Source: Nocardioides nitrophenolicus
Lineage (GTDB): Bacteria > Actinomycetota > Actinomycetes > Propionibacteriales > Nocardioidaceae
Reading direction: 5' to 3'
DNA: 64,000 nt
NCBI RefSeq assembly: GCF_016907515.1
Contig: NZ_JAFBBY010000001.1
Span: 2,356,001 to 2,420,000 of the forward strand
Below are positions 8,396-16,061 of the stretch, in pieces; position 1 is the stretch's first letter; the number at the start of each line of letters is the position of its first letter. The position numbers were made by a program, and so were the translations under genes. Under the pieces are notes generated by a model, which was not told where the DNA came from, made no database searches, and saw nothing but the letters and a program-made list of their open reading frames with translations.

Positions 8396-8445
8396 CGAAT
8401 GGGCTGTGATCTCGGCGAGTTCACAGCCCACTCGTCAGATACGCG
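8385..8445. terminator. Bidirectional hairpin between MFS and amine oxidase genes
   Basis: Two 25-base arms (8385-8409 and 8421-8445) pair with two mismatches around an 11-base loop. Read from the minus strand both mismatches become G-U pairs. No T-run follows. It lies between two convergent genes and contains the MFS stop codon. The arm core ATCTGACGAA also appears in the hairpin at 27348-27404. Confidence 0.75.
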
Positions 8446-8469
8446 GTTCCCAACCCGACCCACGCCCGG

Positions 8470-9963
8470 TCAGCGGAGGGTGTCCAGCACCTCCCGAGCG
8501 GCGCGCTTGCCCGAGCGGACCGCGCCGTCCATGTAGCCGGTCCAGTACGTCGAGGTCTCGGTCCCGGCCCAGTGCACCTTGCCGTGCGGGGTCCGGATGT
8601 GCCGGCCGTGGACCGACAGCACGCCCGGCGGGTAGATCGCGGTGGGCCCGCCGCCGGTCCACTGCTCGCGGGTCCAGTCGTGCTCGGTGTAGTCGATGGG
8701 GTGCAGCGCCTGCTCGCCGAACATCGCGGCGAAGCCCTCCAGCACCGCCGTACGACGCTCCTCGAGCGAGCGGTTGCCGTACTGCTGCCACGCGGAGCCA
8801 CCGACGAACGCCAGCAGCACGCCGTGCCCGGTGTCGGCGACGTGGTTGTCGAACGCGACCCGGACCGCGCCGGACTCGGCGATCCCGAAGCCGGTGAGCC
8901 CCCGGTCGCGCCAGAACGGCTTGTCGTAGACGGCGTCGCACTTCATCAGCCGGCCCATCTGGACCTGCTCCAGCAGGGCCTGCCGGCCGGCGGGCAGCGC
9001 CGGCGCGAAGCCGATCCCGAGGACCTGCTTGGGCGGCGCGGCGACGATCACCCGGCGGGCGCGGACCGTGCCGCGGCGGGTGTGCACCCGGACCCGGCCG
9101 TGGGCCGGCTGCACGATCCTGCTGACGGCGGCGTTCAGCGCGATCCGCTTGCCGAGCCGGCGGGCGAGCTCGAGCGGGATCCGCTGGGAGCCGCCGACGA
9201 ACCGGCTCTCCTGGGCGCCGCCCGCGGTGTCGGAGTTGCGCTCGAAGGTGCCGGGGGTGGTCTCGTTGCCGGAGCAGGCGATGTAGTGCAGCACGAAGAG
9301 CAGCGAGACCTGGTCGGGGTCGGCGCCGAAGCCGGGCTGGGTCCAGGACTGGATCAGCCGCTCGATGCCCTTGCTGTTGAGGGTGTTGCGGCGCAGCCAG
9401 TCGCCGAGGGAGATCGCGTCCCACTCGGCGGCGCGCGGGTGGGCCCAGGGCGCGTCGACCGGGACCTCCCTGGCGAAGCCGTTGAGGCGCTGCAGCGCGA
9501 GCGCGGCGTCGAGCAGGATGGTCGGGTCGGGCGGGACGGTTCCGGTGAACTCCATCCGGCCCAGCAGCGAGGACAGGTAGACGTTCTTGCCGGTGACGTA
9601 CTCGTCGAAGGTGGCGATGCCGAGCTTGTGGGCGAGCTGCTTGATGTGGTCCTGGGTCGGGCCGACGAAGGCGCCACCGGCCTCGATCGTGCCGCCGGTG
9701 GGCAGCTCGTGGTTGAGCACCCGGCCGCCGACACGGTCGCGGGCCTCGACGACGAGAACGGAGTGCCCTGCGGCTCGGACGCGGCGGGCGGCGACCAGCC
9801 CGGCCAGCCCCGCGCCGACGACGACCACGTCGACCTTGCGCGGCAGCCTCCCCTTCCGGACGCCGGCCGCGACCTCGGCCTCCAGCGCGTCGAGGGCGAG
9901 GACGCCGAACGCGGCCGCGCCGCCGGCGATCAGTCCGCGGCGGCCCATCTCGATCGTCTGCAC
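8470..9963 (-). CDS. Flavin monoamine oxidase
   Basis: 497 residues. The FAD dinucleotide-binding motif VVGAGLAGLVAARR is at about residues 48-61, followed by the glutamate loop VVEARDRVGGR. The C-terminal FAD/amine motif HWAGTETSTYWTGYMDGA is at about residue 465. Together they place it in the flavin amine oxidase family, which oxidises amines to aldehydes with release of ammonia and peroxide. The N-terminus has GRRGLIAGGAAAFG, a possible twin-arginine signal, so export is possible. GTG start with GGAGG 6 bases upstream. Divergent from a TetR gene across a 10-bp-arm inverted repeat, so probably controlled by it. The amine substrate is unknown. Confidence 0.88.
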   Translation of the reverse strand: MQTIEMGRRGLIAGGAAAFGVLALDALEAEVAAGVRKGRLPRKVDVVVVGAGLAGLVAARRVRAAGHSVLVVEARDRVGGRVLNHELPTGGTIEAGGAFVGPTQDHIKQLAHKLGIATFDEYVTGKNVYLSSLLGRMEFTGTVPPDPTILLDAALALQRLNGFAREVPVDAPWAHPRAAEWDAISLGDWLRRNTLNSKGIERLIQSWTQPGFGADPDQVSLLFVLHYIACSGNETTPGTFERNSDTAGGAQESRFVGGSQRIPLELARRLGKRIALNAAVSRIVQPAHGRVRVHTRRGTVRARRVIVAAPPKQVLGIGFAPALPAGRQALLEQVQMGRLMKCDAVYDKPFWRDRGLTGFGIAESGAVRVAFDNHVADTGHGVLLAFVGGSAWQQYGNRSLEERRTAVLEGFAAMFGEQALHPIDYTEHDWTREQWTGGGPTAIYPPGVLSVHGRHIRTPHGKVHWAGTETSTYWTGYMDGAVRSGKRAAREVLDTLR

Positions 9964-9966
9964 GGC

Positions 9967-10013
9967 GCCTCCGAAAGTGAATCTGTGTCAGGTTCGGTTT
10001 CGGAGGCTACACT
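9967..10013 (+). promoter_or_regulatory. TetR operator and leaderless promoter
   Basis: Perfect 10-base arms GCCTCCGAAA (9967-9976) and TTTCGGAGGC (9998-10007) are spaced by 21 bases. The rightward promoter GTGTCA (9985-9990) - 17 bp - TACACT (10008-10013) ends six bases before the TetR ATG, so transcription should start at or next to the ATG. The left arm also holds the ribosome site of the divergent amine oxidase gene. Confidence 0.5.
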
Positions 10014-10019
10014 GCACCC

Positions 10020-10673
10020 ATGCCTTCCGCCACCGTCGAGCCCAGCGCGGGCCCGAGCCGCCGCCGGGTCCCCGCCCAGGCCCGGTCCCGGGAGCGGGTG
10101 GAGCGGATCCTCGACTCGGCCGCGCGGCTCGTCGTGACCAACGGCGTCGAGGGGCTCACGACACGCTCGATCGCGGAGGCGGCAGGGCTGCCGGTCGCCT
10201 CGCTCTACCAGTACTTCACCGACAAGGAGGCCGTGCTCCTCGCGCTGTGCGAGCGCGACATGGCCGAGATGGACGACCAGGTCGCCACCGACCTCGCCGC
10301 CGTCGCCGAGCTCACCGTCGCCTCGCTCGTCGACACCGTGATGCGCGCGTTCGTGAAGGTCTATCACCGCCGCCCGGCCTTCATGCAGATCTGGATGCGC
10401 GGGCGCACGAACCCGGCCATCTACGACTACGGGCGCCTCCACAACCGTCGTACCGCCGAGAACCTGCTCGCCTTCGGCCTCGACGCCGGGCTGCTCGCCG
10501 CCGGGCCGTACGACGCCGACCAGCTCGCCGCCGTCGCCGAGCTGGCCGTCGAGGTCGGCGACCGGGCCTTCCAGGTGGCCTTCGAGAACGACCCGCGCGG
10601 CGACGCCTTCCTCATCGACCAGGCGATCGCGCTGGTCACCGGCTACCTCGACCGGATCGCCACCGGGCGATGA
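10020..10673 (+). CDS. TetR family transcriptional regulator
   Basis: 217 residues. The N-terminal helix-turn-helix reads GLTTRSIAEAAGLPVASLYQ followed by YFTDKEAVLLAL, typical of TetR. The ligand-binding region is variable. It is divergent from the amine oxidase and overlaps the following aldolase gene by 4 bases (ATGA). It is therefore likely to control both the oxidase and its own aldolase/kinase operon. Probably leaderless (see the promoter entry). Confidence 0.9.
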   Translation: MPSATVEPSAGPSRRRVPAQARSRERVERILDSAARLVVTNGVEGLTTRSIAEAAGLPVASLYQYFTDKEAVLLALCERDMAEMDDQVATDLAAVAELTVASLVDTVMRAFVKVYHRRPAFMQIWMRGRTNPAIYDYGRLHNRRTAENLLAFGLDAGLLAAGPYDADQLAAVAELAVEVGDRAFQVAFENDPRGDAFLIDQAIALVTGYLDRIATGR

Positions 10674-11311
10674 GCCGGCTCAGGAGCGCGGTCGCGGCCG
10701 CGTCCCGGCAGCTCGCCGACGCCGGCCTGCTGGTCGGCACCGCCGGCAACGTCAGCGCCCGCGCGGGCGACCTGGTCGCGATCACCGCCACCGGCGTCCG
10801 GCTCGGCGCCTGCTCCCCCGACGACGTCACCGTCGTCGACCTCGACGGTGCCCTCGTCGAGGGCACCCTCGCCCCCACCAGCGAGCTCGCCCTCCACCTC
10901 GGCGTGTACGCCCACGGGCCGGCCGCCGCGGTCGTCCACACCCACGCTCCGTTCGCGACCGCCCTCGCCTGCGTGCTCGACGCGCTGCCGGTGCTCCACT
11001 ACCAGCAGCTCGCACTGGGCGGCGAGATCCGCGTGGCGCCGTACGCCACCTTCGGCACGGCCGAGCTCGCCGACCACGTCCGGACCGCGCTGGCCGGCCG
11101 CGGCGCCGCGCTGCTGGCCAACCACGGCTCGGTCACGGTCGGCGGCTCGCTCGACGCCGCGGTCGAGAACGCGCTGCTGCTGGAGTGGCTGTGCCAGCTG
11201 CACCACCGGGCCAGCGCCCTCGGCCCGCCGCGGGTGCTCACCGAGGAGCAGCAGGCCGACGTCATCCGGGCCGCGCTCGAGCGCGGCTACGGCAGCACCC
11301 AGGAGATCTGA
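10670..11311 (+). CDS. Class II aldolase (fuculose-phosphate aldolase-like)
   Basis: 213 residues. Visible family features are GTAGNVSAR (substrate phosphate loop), TSELALHLGVY with the catalytic glutamate, the zinc-binding HTHAPFATA, and NHGSVTVGG near the C-terminus with the third zinc histidine. Enzymes of this family split sugar 1-phosphates into dihydroxyacetone phosphate and an aldehyde. The gene overlaps the TetR gene by 4 bases and abuts a PfkB-type kinase, so a kinase-then-aldolase route for a sugar or deoxysugar is likely. A 5-deoxyribose-type salvage pathway is one possibility; the substrate is not determined. Confidence 0.85.
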   Translation: MSRLRSAVAAASRQLADAGLLVGTAGNVSARAGDLVAITATGVRLGACSPDDVTVVDLDGALVEGTLAPTSELALHLGVYAHGPAAAVVHTHAPFATALACVLDALPVLHYQQLALGGEIRVAPYATFGTAELADHVRTALAGRGAALLANHGSVTVGGSLDAAVENALLLEWLCQLHHRASALGPPRVLTEEQQADVIRAALERGYGSTQEI

Positions 11312-12235
11312 ATGAGCATGGTGGTCGCCGCCGTCGGCGTGCACGTCCTCGACACCCACGTCCTCGGGATCGAGTCCATCCCGGCGGGCTCCGAGGGCCA
11401 GCTGGTCGAGACCATCCGGATGTCGCCGGCCGGCACCGCCGGCGGCACCGCCGTCGTGCTCAGCCGGCTGGGCGCCACCGTCCGCTCGTACGGCGCCGTC
11501 GGCACCGATCCCGTCGGCGACACCCTGCTCGCGCTGCTGCGCCGGGAGGGCGTCGACGTCGCCGGCCTGGTGCGCAAGGACGCGGCGCAGACCTCGGCGT
11601 CGGTGCTGCCGGTCCGGCCCGACGGCGCCCGCCCGGCCTGGCACTGCATCGGCGCCAACGGGGCGCTCACGCTCGACGACCTGCCTGCCGACGTACTCGA
11701 CGGCGTGACCCACCTGCACCTCGGCGGACCGGAGTTCCTCGGCGGCGACGCGGCCGCCGACCTGCTGGCCCGCGCCCAAGCCGCCGGGATCACCACGTCC
11801 GTCGACATCCTCGCGCCCGGCGACCCCGGCATGCTGGACTGGATCGCGGCCGCGCTGCCCCACACCGACCACCTGCTGCCCAACGACGAGCAGGTCCTCG
11901 GCTTCACCGGTGCCACCACCCTGGCCGAGGGCGCGCGGGCCCTGGTCGCGGCCGGCGCGGGCTGCGTGGCGGTCACCCAGGGCGCTCGGGGCGCACTGGT
12001 GGCCACCGCCGAGACGGTGACCGAGGTGCCGGCGTACGCCGTCGAGGTGGTCGACACCACCGGCTGCGGGGACGCCTTCTCCGCCGGCTACCTGCGCGGG
12101 CTGGCGCTGGGCCGGACGCCGGTCGAGGCGGCCGCGCTCGGCTGCGCCACCGCCGCCCAGGTGGCGCAGGGTCTCGGCACCGACGCCGGCGACTACGACC
12201 TCGCGGCGGTCGAGGCGCTCCTCGCCCGGGCCTGA
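11312..12235 (+). CDS. PfkB/ribokinase family carbohydrate kinase
   Basis: 307 residues. The N-terminal substrate region has AGTAGGTAVVLSRLGA, and the C-terminal PfkB signature DTTGCGDAFSAGYLRGLALG contains the catalytic aspartate and the anion hole. It starts directly after the aldolase stop (TGA then ATG) and completes the TetR-aldolase-kinase operon. It probably phosphorylates the sugar that the aldolase then cleaves. Its last 14 codons overlap the 3' end of the convergent MFS gene by 43 bp. Confidence 0.88.
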   Translation: MSMVVAAVGVHVLDTHVLGIESIPAGSEGQLVETIRMSPAGTAGGTAVVLSRLGATVRSYGAVGTDPVGDTLLALLRREGVDVAGLVRKDAAQTSASVLPVRPDGARPAWHCIGANGALTLDDLPADVLDGVTHLHLGGPEFLGGDAAADLLARAQAAGITTSVDILAPGDPGMLDWIAAALPHTDHLLPNDEQVLGFTGATTLAEGARALVAAGAGCVAVTQGARGALVATAETVTEVPAYAVEVVDTTGCGDAFSAGYLRGLALGRTPVEAAALGCATAAQVAQGLGTDAGDYDLAAVEALLARA

Positions 12236-13464
12236 GGCCGTACGTCGATGGTGCGCCAGGTCGGCGAGAGCAGGGGCGCCATCGTGGCGGCCAGGTAGGC
12301 GAGGCCGAAGAGCAGCAACCCCGTCGACAGGCCCGTGCCGGTCACGGCGAGCCCGGCGAGCAGGCCACCCAACGGCATCAGCGACCACGACGCCGCGAGC
12401 GACAGCGCGCTCACCCGGCCCATCGCCTCCTCCGGGATCCGCTCGAACTGCACCGCGCCCAGCACCGGGTTGATGAAGCCGGCGCCGAGGCCGGTCACGA
12501 CGTGCACCAGGGCCACCAGCCACAGCGGCGCACCCACCGCCAGGACGACCCAGCGCGGGGCGCCCGCGAGCAGGTAACCGACCACGTAGGTGCGGAACCG
12601 CGGCAGTCGCTCGGCACGCCAGGTCGCCAGCACCGACCCGGCGAGCGCCGCGCCTCCCATGCACGCACCGAGCAGGCCGATCGCGGCCGGTCCGCCGCCC
12701 ACGTCGTCGGCCCACACCGGCAGCATCACCGACGAGTAGCCCTGGTCGAGCAGGTTGGTCACGGCGACCATCGCCATCATGCCGAGCAGCACCGGGTCGC
12801 GGCGCAGGATCAGCCAGCCGCCCCGCAGCTCGGCGAGGTACGACGACCGCCGGCTCGGCCGCCCCGGCCCGCGCCCGGCTCCGGCGTCGAGGCGCCGGGT
12901 CGACCACGCGAGGACCAGCGCGCAGACGAGGAAGGATCCCGCGTCGACGAGCAGCGCCGGCGCCGGTCCGAGCGCAGCCACCAGGCCGCCGCCGACCGCG
13001 GCACCGACCAGCGCGGAGAGCCGGTCGGTGGTGCCGACCAGGCCGGTGACCCGCTCCGTCGGCAGCTCGACGTACCGCACCAGCGCGGGGACCAGGGCGT
13101 GCCGGGCCGCCTCCGAGGGCCCGCGGAGCAGGCCGGTGAGGGCCACCAGCACGACGAGCAGCGGGAGGCTGAGCCGGCCGGCGGCGTACGCGAGCGGGAC
13201 GGCGGCGACGGCGAGAGCGGAGGCGAGGTCGAAGCCGATCGCCACCCGGCGCGCGCCGGCACGGTCGATCCACGGTCCGCACAGGGCCTGGGCCAGGACG
13301 AGCGGGAGCAGGCCCGCGAACGCCACCAGGCCGGTGCTCGTCGCCGACCCGGTGGTCGTCAGCACCAGCCACGGGACGGCGATCTGCGCGAGCCGGGTAC
13401 CGGCCAGGGAGATCGCGTCGGCGGCCAGGAAGCCGGCGAGGGCTCGTCCGGAGGCCGCGCGCAC
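12193..13464 (-). CDS. MFS exporter under ArsR control
   Basis: 423 residues with 10-12 membrane segments, for example VAFAGLLPLVLAQALCG then PWIDRAGARR, the MFS motif A-like loop. It resembles EntS-type efflux permeases. A GTG start lies one base after the stop of the ArsR gene, so the two form an operon. The last 15 residues (ending RARSASTAARS) are encoded inside the 3' end of the opposite kinase gene. Substrate unknown. Confidence 0.85.
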   Translation of the reverse strand: MRAASGRALAGFLAADAISLAGTRLAQIAVPWLVLTTTGSATSTGLVAFAGLLPLVLAQALCGPWIDRAGARRVAIGFDLASALAVAAVPLAYAAGRLSLPLLVVLVALTGLLRGPSEAARHALVPALVRYVELPTERVTGLVGTTDRLSALVGAAVGGGLVAALGPAPALLVDAGSFLVCALVLAWSTRRLDAGAGRGPGRPSRRSSYLAELRGGWLILRRDPVLLGMMAMVAVTNLLDQGYSSVMLPVWADDVGGGPAAIGLLGACMGGAALAGSVLATWRAERLPRFRTYVVGYLLAGAPRWVVLAVGAPLWLVALVHVVTGLGAGFINPVLGAVQFERIPEEAMGRVSALSLAASWSLMPLGGLLAGLAVTGTGLSTGLLLFGLAYLAATMAPLLSPTWRTIDVRPQARARSASTAARS

Positions 13465-13465
13465 G

Positions 13466-14047
13466 TCACTCGTCCCGGGGCGCGACGTGTCCCGGCACCG
13501 GGAACGCCTGGATCTGGAAGGCGAAGGGCACGGCGTCCTCGCCGGGCTCGTCCTCGCAGGACGCGATCAGCTCCTTGATCCGCGCGGTGAGCTCGGCCGC
13601 CCGCGACGCGGGGATGGTGTGCACCCAGTCGCTCACCGTCGACGCGGCCCGCCACTCCTTCGGCAGCAGCGGCCGCTCCTCCATCGCCGCCTGCAGGTTC
13701 TGCGCGTACATCACGGTCGCCGCCTGCAGGAAGGCGTCGGCGACGTCGCGCTCCTCCGGGGTGCGCGCGTCGGCCGCCCGGCTGTGGGTCTCCTGGTGCG
13801 CCGCCCGCCACCAGCGCTCCCGCGCGTTGCCCCGCTCCGCGTCGTCGACCACGAAGCCGTGCTCGGCGAGCTGGCGCAGGTGGTACGACGTCGCGCCGCT
13901 GTTGAGCCCGAACCGGGTGGCCAGCGTGGTGGCCGTCGCCGGCCCCTCGATCCGCAGGTGGCTGAGGATCCGCAGCCGGGTCGGGTGGGACAGGGCCCGC
14001 AGCCCCGCCAGGTCGGGGGTCACCACGCCGGGTCGCTGCTCGGTCAT
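13466..14047 (-). CDS. ArsR-type winged-helix regulator
   Basis: 193 residues. An N-terminal winged helix (ALSHPTRLRILSHL, then ATTLATRFGLNSGATSYHLR) is of ArsR/HTH_20 type. The C-terminal half (RERWWRAAHQETHS onward) matches the extension of metal-independent ArsR-like regulators that accompany drug exporters. No metal-binding cysteine pair is seen. It leads an operon with the MFS gene and is divergent from a GNAT gene. The TTTGCAAA cluster at 14065-14094 lies just before its start and is the likely autoregulatory site. Confidence 0.88.
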   Translation of the reverse strand: MTEQRPGVVTPDLAGLRALSHPTRLRILSHLRIEGPATATTLATRFGLNSGATSYHLRQLAEHGFVVDDAERGNARERWWRAAHQETHSRAADARTPEERDVADAFLQAATVMYAQNLQAAMEERPLLPKEWRAASTVSDWVHTIPASRAAELTARIKELIASCEDEPGEDAVPFAFQIQAFPVPGHVAPRDE

Positions 14048-14064
14048 GGGACGACCCTAGAACT

Positions 14065-14094
14065 GCAAAGACTTATTTGCAAACAACTCTTTGC
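14065..14094. promoter_or_regulatory. Candidate ArsR operator (TGCAAA half-sites)
   Basis: GCAAAGA (14065-14071) and TCTTTGC (14088-14094) form an inverted repeat, with the perfect palindrome TTTGCAAA (14076-14083) between them. The region is unusually AT-rich for this genome and lies 18 bases upstream of the ArsR start. Autoregulation and control of the exporter are likely. Confidence 0.5.
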
Positions 14095-14150
14095 GATGGG
14101 GCCGTGGAAACCCGTGGCTCGGCCCGCCACGGGTCCGCGAGGATGGCGCC

Positions 14151-14759
14151 GTGAGTCCCGAGATCCGCGCCCCGCGCCCCGACGAGAGCGAGGCCGCGCT
14201 GCGGGTCGTCGCCGACGCCTTCGGCGCGGAGGGTGCCGCCGTGGCGGGCCTGTGGCGCGATGTCGTCTCCCGCGGCCTGGACCGGGCCCAGCTGGTCGCC
14301 GTGGCCCCGGACGGTGCGGTGGTCGGTCACGTCGGCCTCAGCCATGGCTGGCTGGACACCCGGCCCCGCCTGCTGGACCTGCTCGTCCTCAGCCCGTTGA
14401 GCGTCGCCCCCGCCCACCAGGCCGGCGGCATCGGCACCACGCTGCTGCGCGCCGCGGTCGCCGAGGCCGACCGGCTCGGCGCCCCGCTCGTCGTCCTCGA
14501 GGGCGACCCCGGCTACTACGGCCGCCGCGGCTGGGTCCCGGCCGCCGACCTCGACATCGAGGCACCCACCCACCGGGTCCCCGGTCCGGCCTTCCAGGCG
14601 GTGCCGCTGGCGACGTACGAGAGCTGGATGCGGGGCCGGGTCGTCTACCGCGAGGTGTGGTGGGAGCACGACTCGGCGGGGCTGCGGGACCCGCTGCTCG
14701 CCCAGGTGGAGGCGGCTCTCGAGCGCGGGCGCCCGGCCGAGACGCCCGCCGCGCCCTAG
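14151..14759 (+). CDS. GNAT family N-acetyltransferase
   Basis: 202 residues from the GTG at 14151, chosen because GAGGAT lies about 8 bases upstream; an ATG at 14095 is in frame but has no such site. The acetyl-CoA-binding segment reads LLVLSPLSVAPAHQAGGIG, then TTLLRAAVAEADRLG, followed by GYYGRRGW, as in YhbS-like acetyltransferases. The acceptor substrate is unknown. It is divergent from the ArsR gene and 9 bp upstream of the PucR-type regulator. Confidence 0.85.
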   Translation: MSPEIRAPRPDESEAALRVVADAFGAEGAAVAGLWRDVVSRGLDRAQLVAVAPDGAVVGHVGLSHGWLDTRPRLLDLLVLSPLSVAPAHQAGGIGTTLLRAAVAEADRLGAPLVVLEGDPGYYGRRGWVPAADLDIEAPTHRVPGPAFQAVPLATYESWMRGRVVYREVWWEHDSAGLRDPLLAQVEAALERGRPAETPAAP

Positions 14760-14768
14760 TCTGACCCG

Positions 14769-15995
14769 ATGAGCAGCGAGTCCGTGCCGTCCGAGCTCGC
14801 ACCCTGGCTGCTGGCCTACGTCGCCGAGCAGGCTCAGCCGGACCGGGTCGACGCGTGGGTGGACCGGGTGGCCAGCGCGATCGTGCGCGAGATGCCCGAG
14901 GTGGCCGCGGTCGAGGGACTGCCGGAGCTGCTGCGGGTGACCGTCCGCGAGCACTGGGTGGCCTTCCTCGGTGACATCGCCCAGCCCGAGCAGCACTTCC
15001 ACCTGCCCGAGGCGGCGCGCCGGCTGTCGGTGGACGTGGCCGACCGGCAGCTGCCGCTGGAGTCGCTGATCCGCTTCTACCGGGTCGCCCAGCAGGAGGT
15101 GTGGGCCTACGTCAGCGAGCTGATCAAGGCACTGCCGCCGGCCGACTTCGACCGGGCCGACCTGCTCATGTACTTCTGGAACCGGGCCGGCATCTGGCTC
15201 GACGAGTCGATCACCGAGTCGGTGACGGCCTACCAGGCGGCCCGCTCCAGGGTGCTGGCCGGCGCGGCGGCGCAACGCTTCGAGTCGGTGCGCTCGATCC
15301 TGGCCGGCGAGCTGGCCGACCCGCGCGAGGCCTCCGCCGCGCTGGGCGGCTACCCGATCTCGGTCCACCACACCGCGCTCGTGCTCTCCGCCGGGAACGC
15401 CGAGCGGGCCGGCGCCCTCGAGGCGCTCGCCGCCGACCTGGCCCGCCGGATCGGCGCCGCCAACCCGCTCGTCGTCAAGCCGGGCGGGCGGCAGCTGTGG
15501 ATGTGGCTCGGCACCCGCGACCAGCCGGACCTGACCGGTCTCGCCGCGGCCGCCGCGGACCTGCGGGTCGAGAGCGTGGTCGTCGGCGTCGGCTCCGCCA
15601 CCCCTCACCTCAGCGGCTTCGCCGCCTCCCACCGCGAGGCGCAGGGCACGCTGCGGGTCACCGCCCCCGACACCGACGACTGGCTGGCTGTGTACGCCGA
15701 CGTCGAGCTCCCCGTCCTGCTCGGCTGCTCACCGGAGGTCGACCGGTTCATGACCCGTCGGCTCGGACCGCTCGCCGGCGACGACGAGTCCGTCCAGCGG
15801 ATCCGCGAGACGCTGGCGGCCTACCTCGACAGCGGGGGCAGCGCCGAGGAGGCCGCGCAGGCGCTCGTGGTGCACCGCAACACGATCCGGTACCGGCTCG
15901 GCCAGGCCGAGGAGATGCTGGGCGAGCCGGTCACCAGGATCAGTCCGCAGCTCGCGGTCGCGCTGCGCCACCACCAGCTGTTCCACCGCTCCTGA
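14769..15995 (+). CDS. PucR/CdaR-type transcriptional regulator, probable alkB activator
   Basis: 408 residues. The C-terminal helix-turn-helix (YLDSGGSAEEAAQALVVHRN followed by TIRYRLGQAEEMLG) is the PucR_2 signature. A GGDEF-like CdaR middle domain lies at about residues 160-290, and the N-terminal helical region has the RsbRD-like segment DVADRQLPLESLIRFYRVAQ. The gene points at alkB, from which it is separated only by a terminator hairpin. Such regulators often sit beside alkane monooxygenase genes in actinobacteria, so activation of alkB is the natural hypothesis. Confidence 0.85.
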   Translation: MSSESVPSELAPWLLAYVAEQAQPDRVDAWVDRVASAIVREMPEVAAVEGLPELLRVTVREHWVAFLGDIAQPEQHFHLPEAARRLSVDVADRQLPLESLIRFYRVAQQEVWAYVSELIKALPPADFDRADLLMYFWNRAGIWLDESITESVTAYQAARSRVLAGAAAQRFESVRSILAGELADPREASAALGGYPISVHHTALVLSAGNAERAGALEALAADLARRIGAANPLVVKPGGRQLWMWLGTRDQPDLTGLAAAAADLRVESVVVGVGSATPHLSGFAASHREAQGTLRVTAPDTDDWLAVYADVELPVLLGCSPEVDRFMTRRLGPLAGDDESVQRIRETLAAYLDSGGSAEEAAQALVVHRNTIRYRLGQAEEMLGEPVTRISPQLAVALRHHQLFHRS

Positions 15996-16000
15996 CCCTC

Positions 16001-16061
16001 GTCGTACCGGACGATCTGGTCGTCAGAGCGCCCCCTTCACGACCATCTCGTCCGGTACGAC
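16001..16061. terminator. Bidirectional hairpin between pucR-type gene and alkB
   Basis: Two 23-base arms (16001-16023, 16039-16061) pair with two central mismatches around a 15-base loop. The core TACCGGACGA is shared with the hairpin at 18503-18556. The second arm encodes the last residues of AlkB-rubredoxin, and the AlkB stop falls next to the first arm. Confidence 0.75.
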
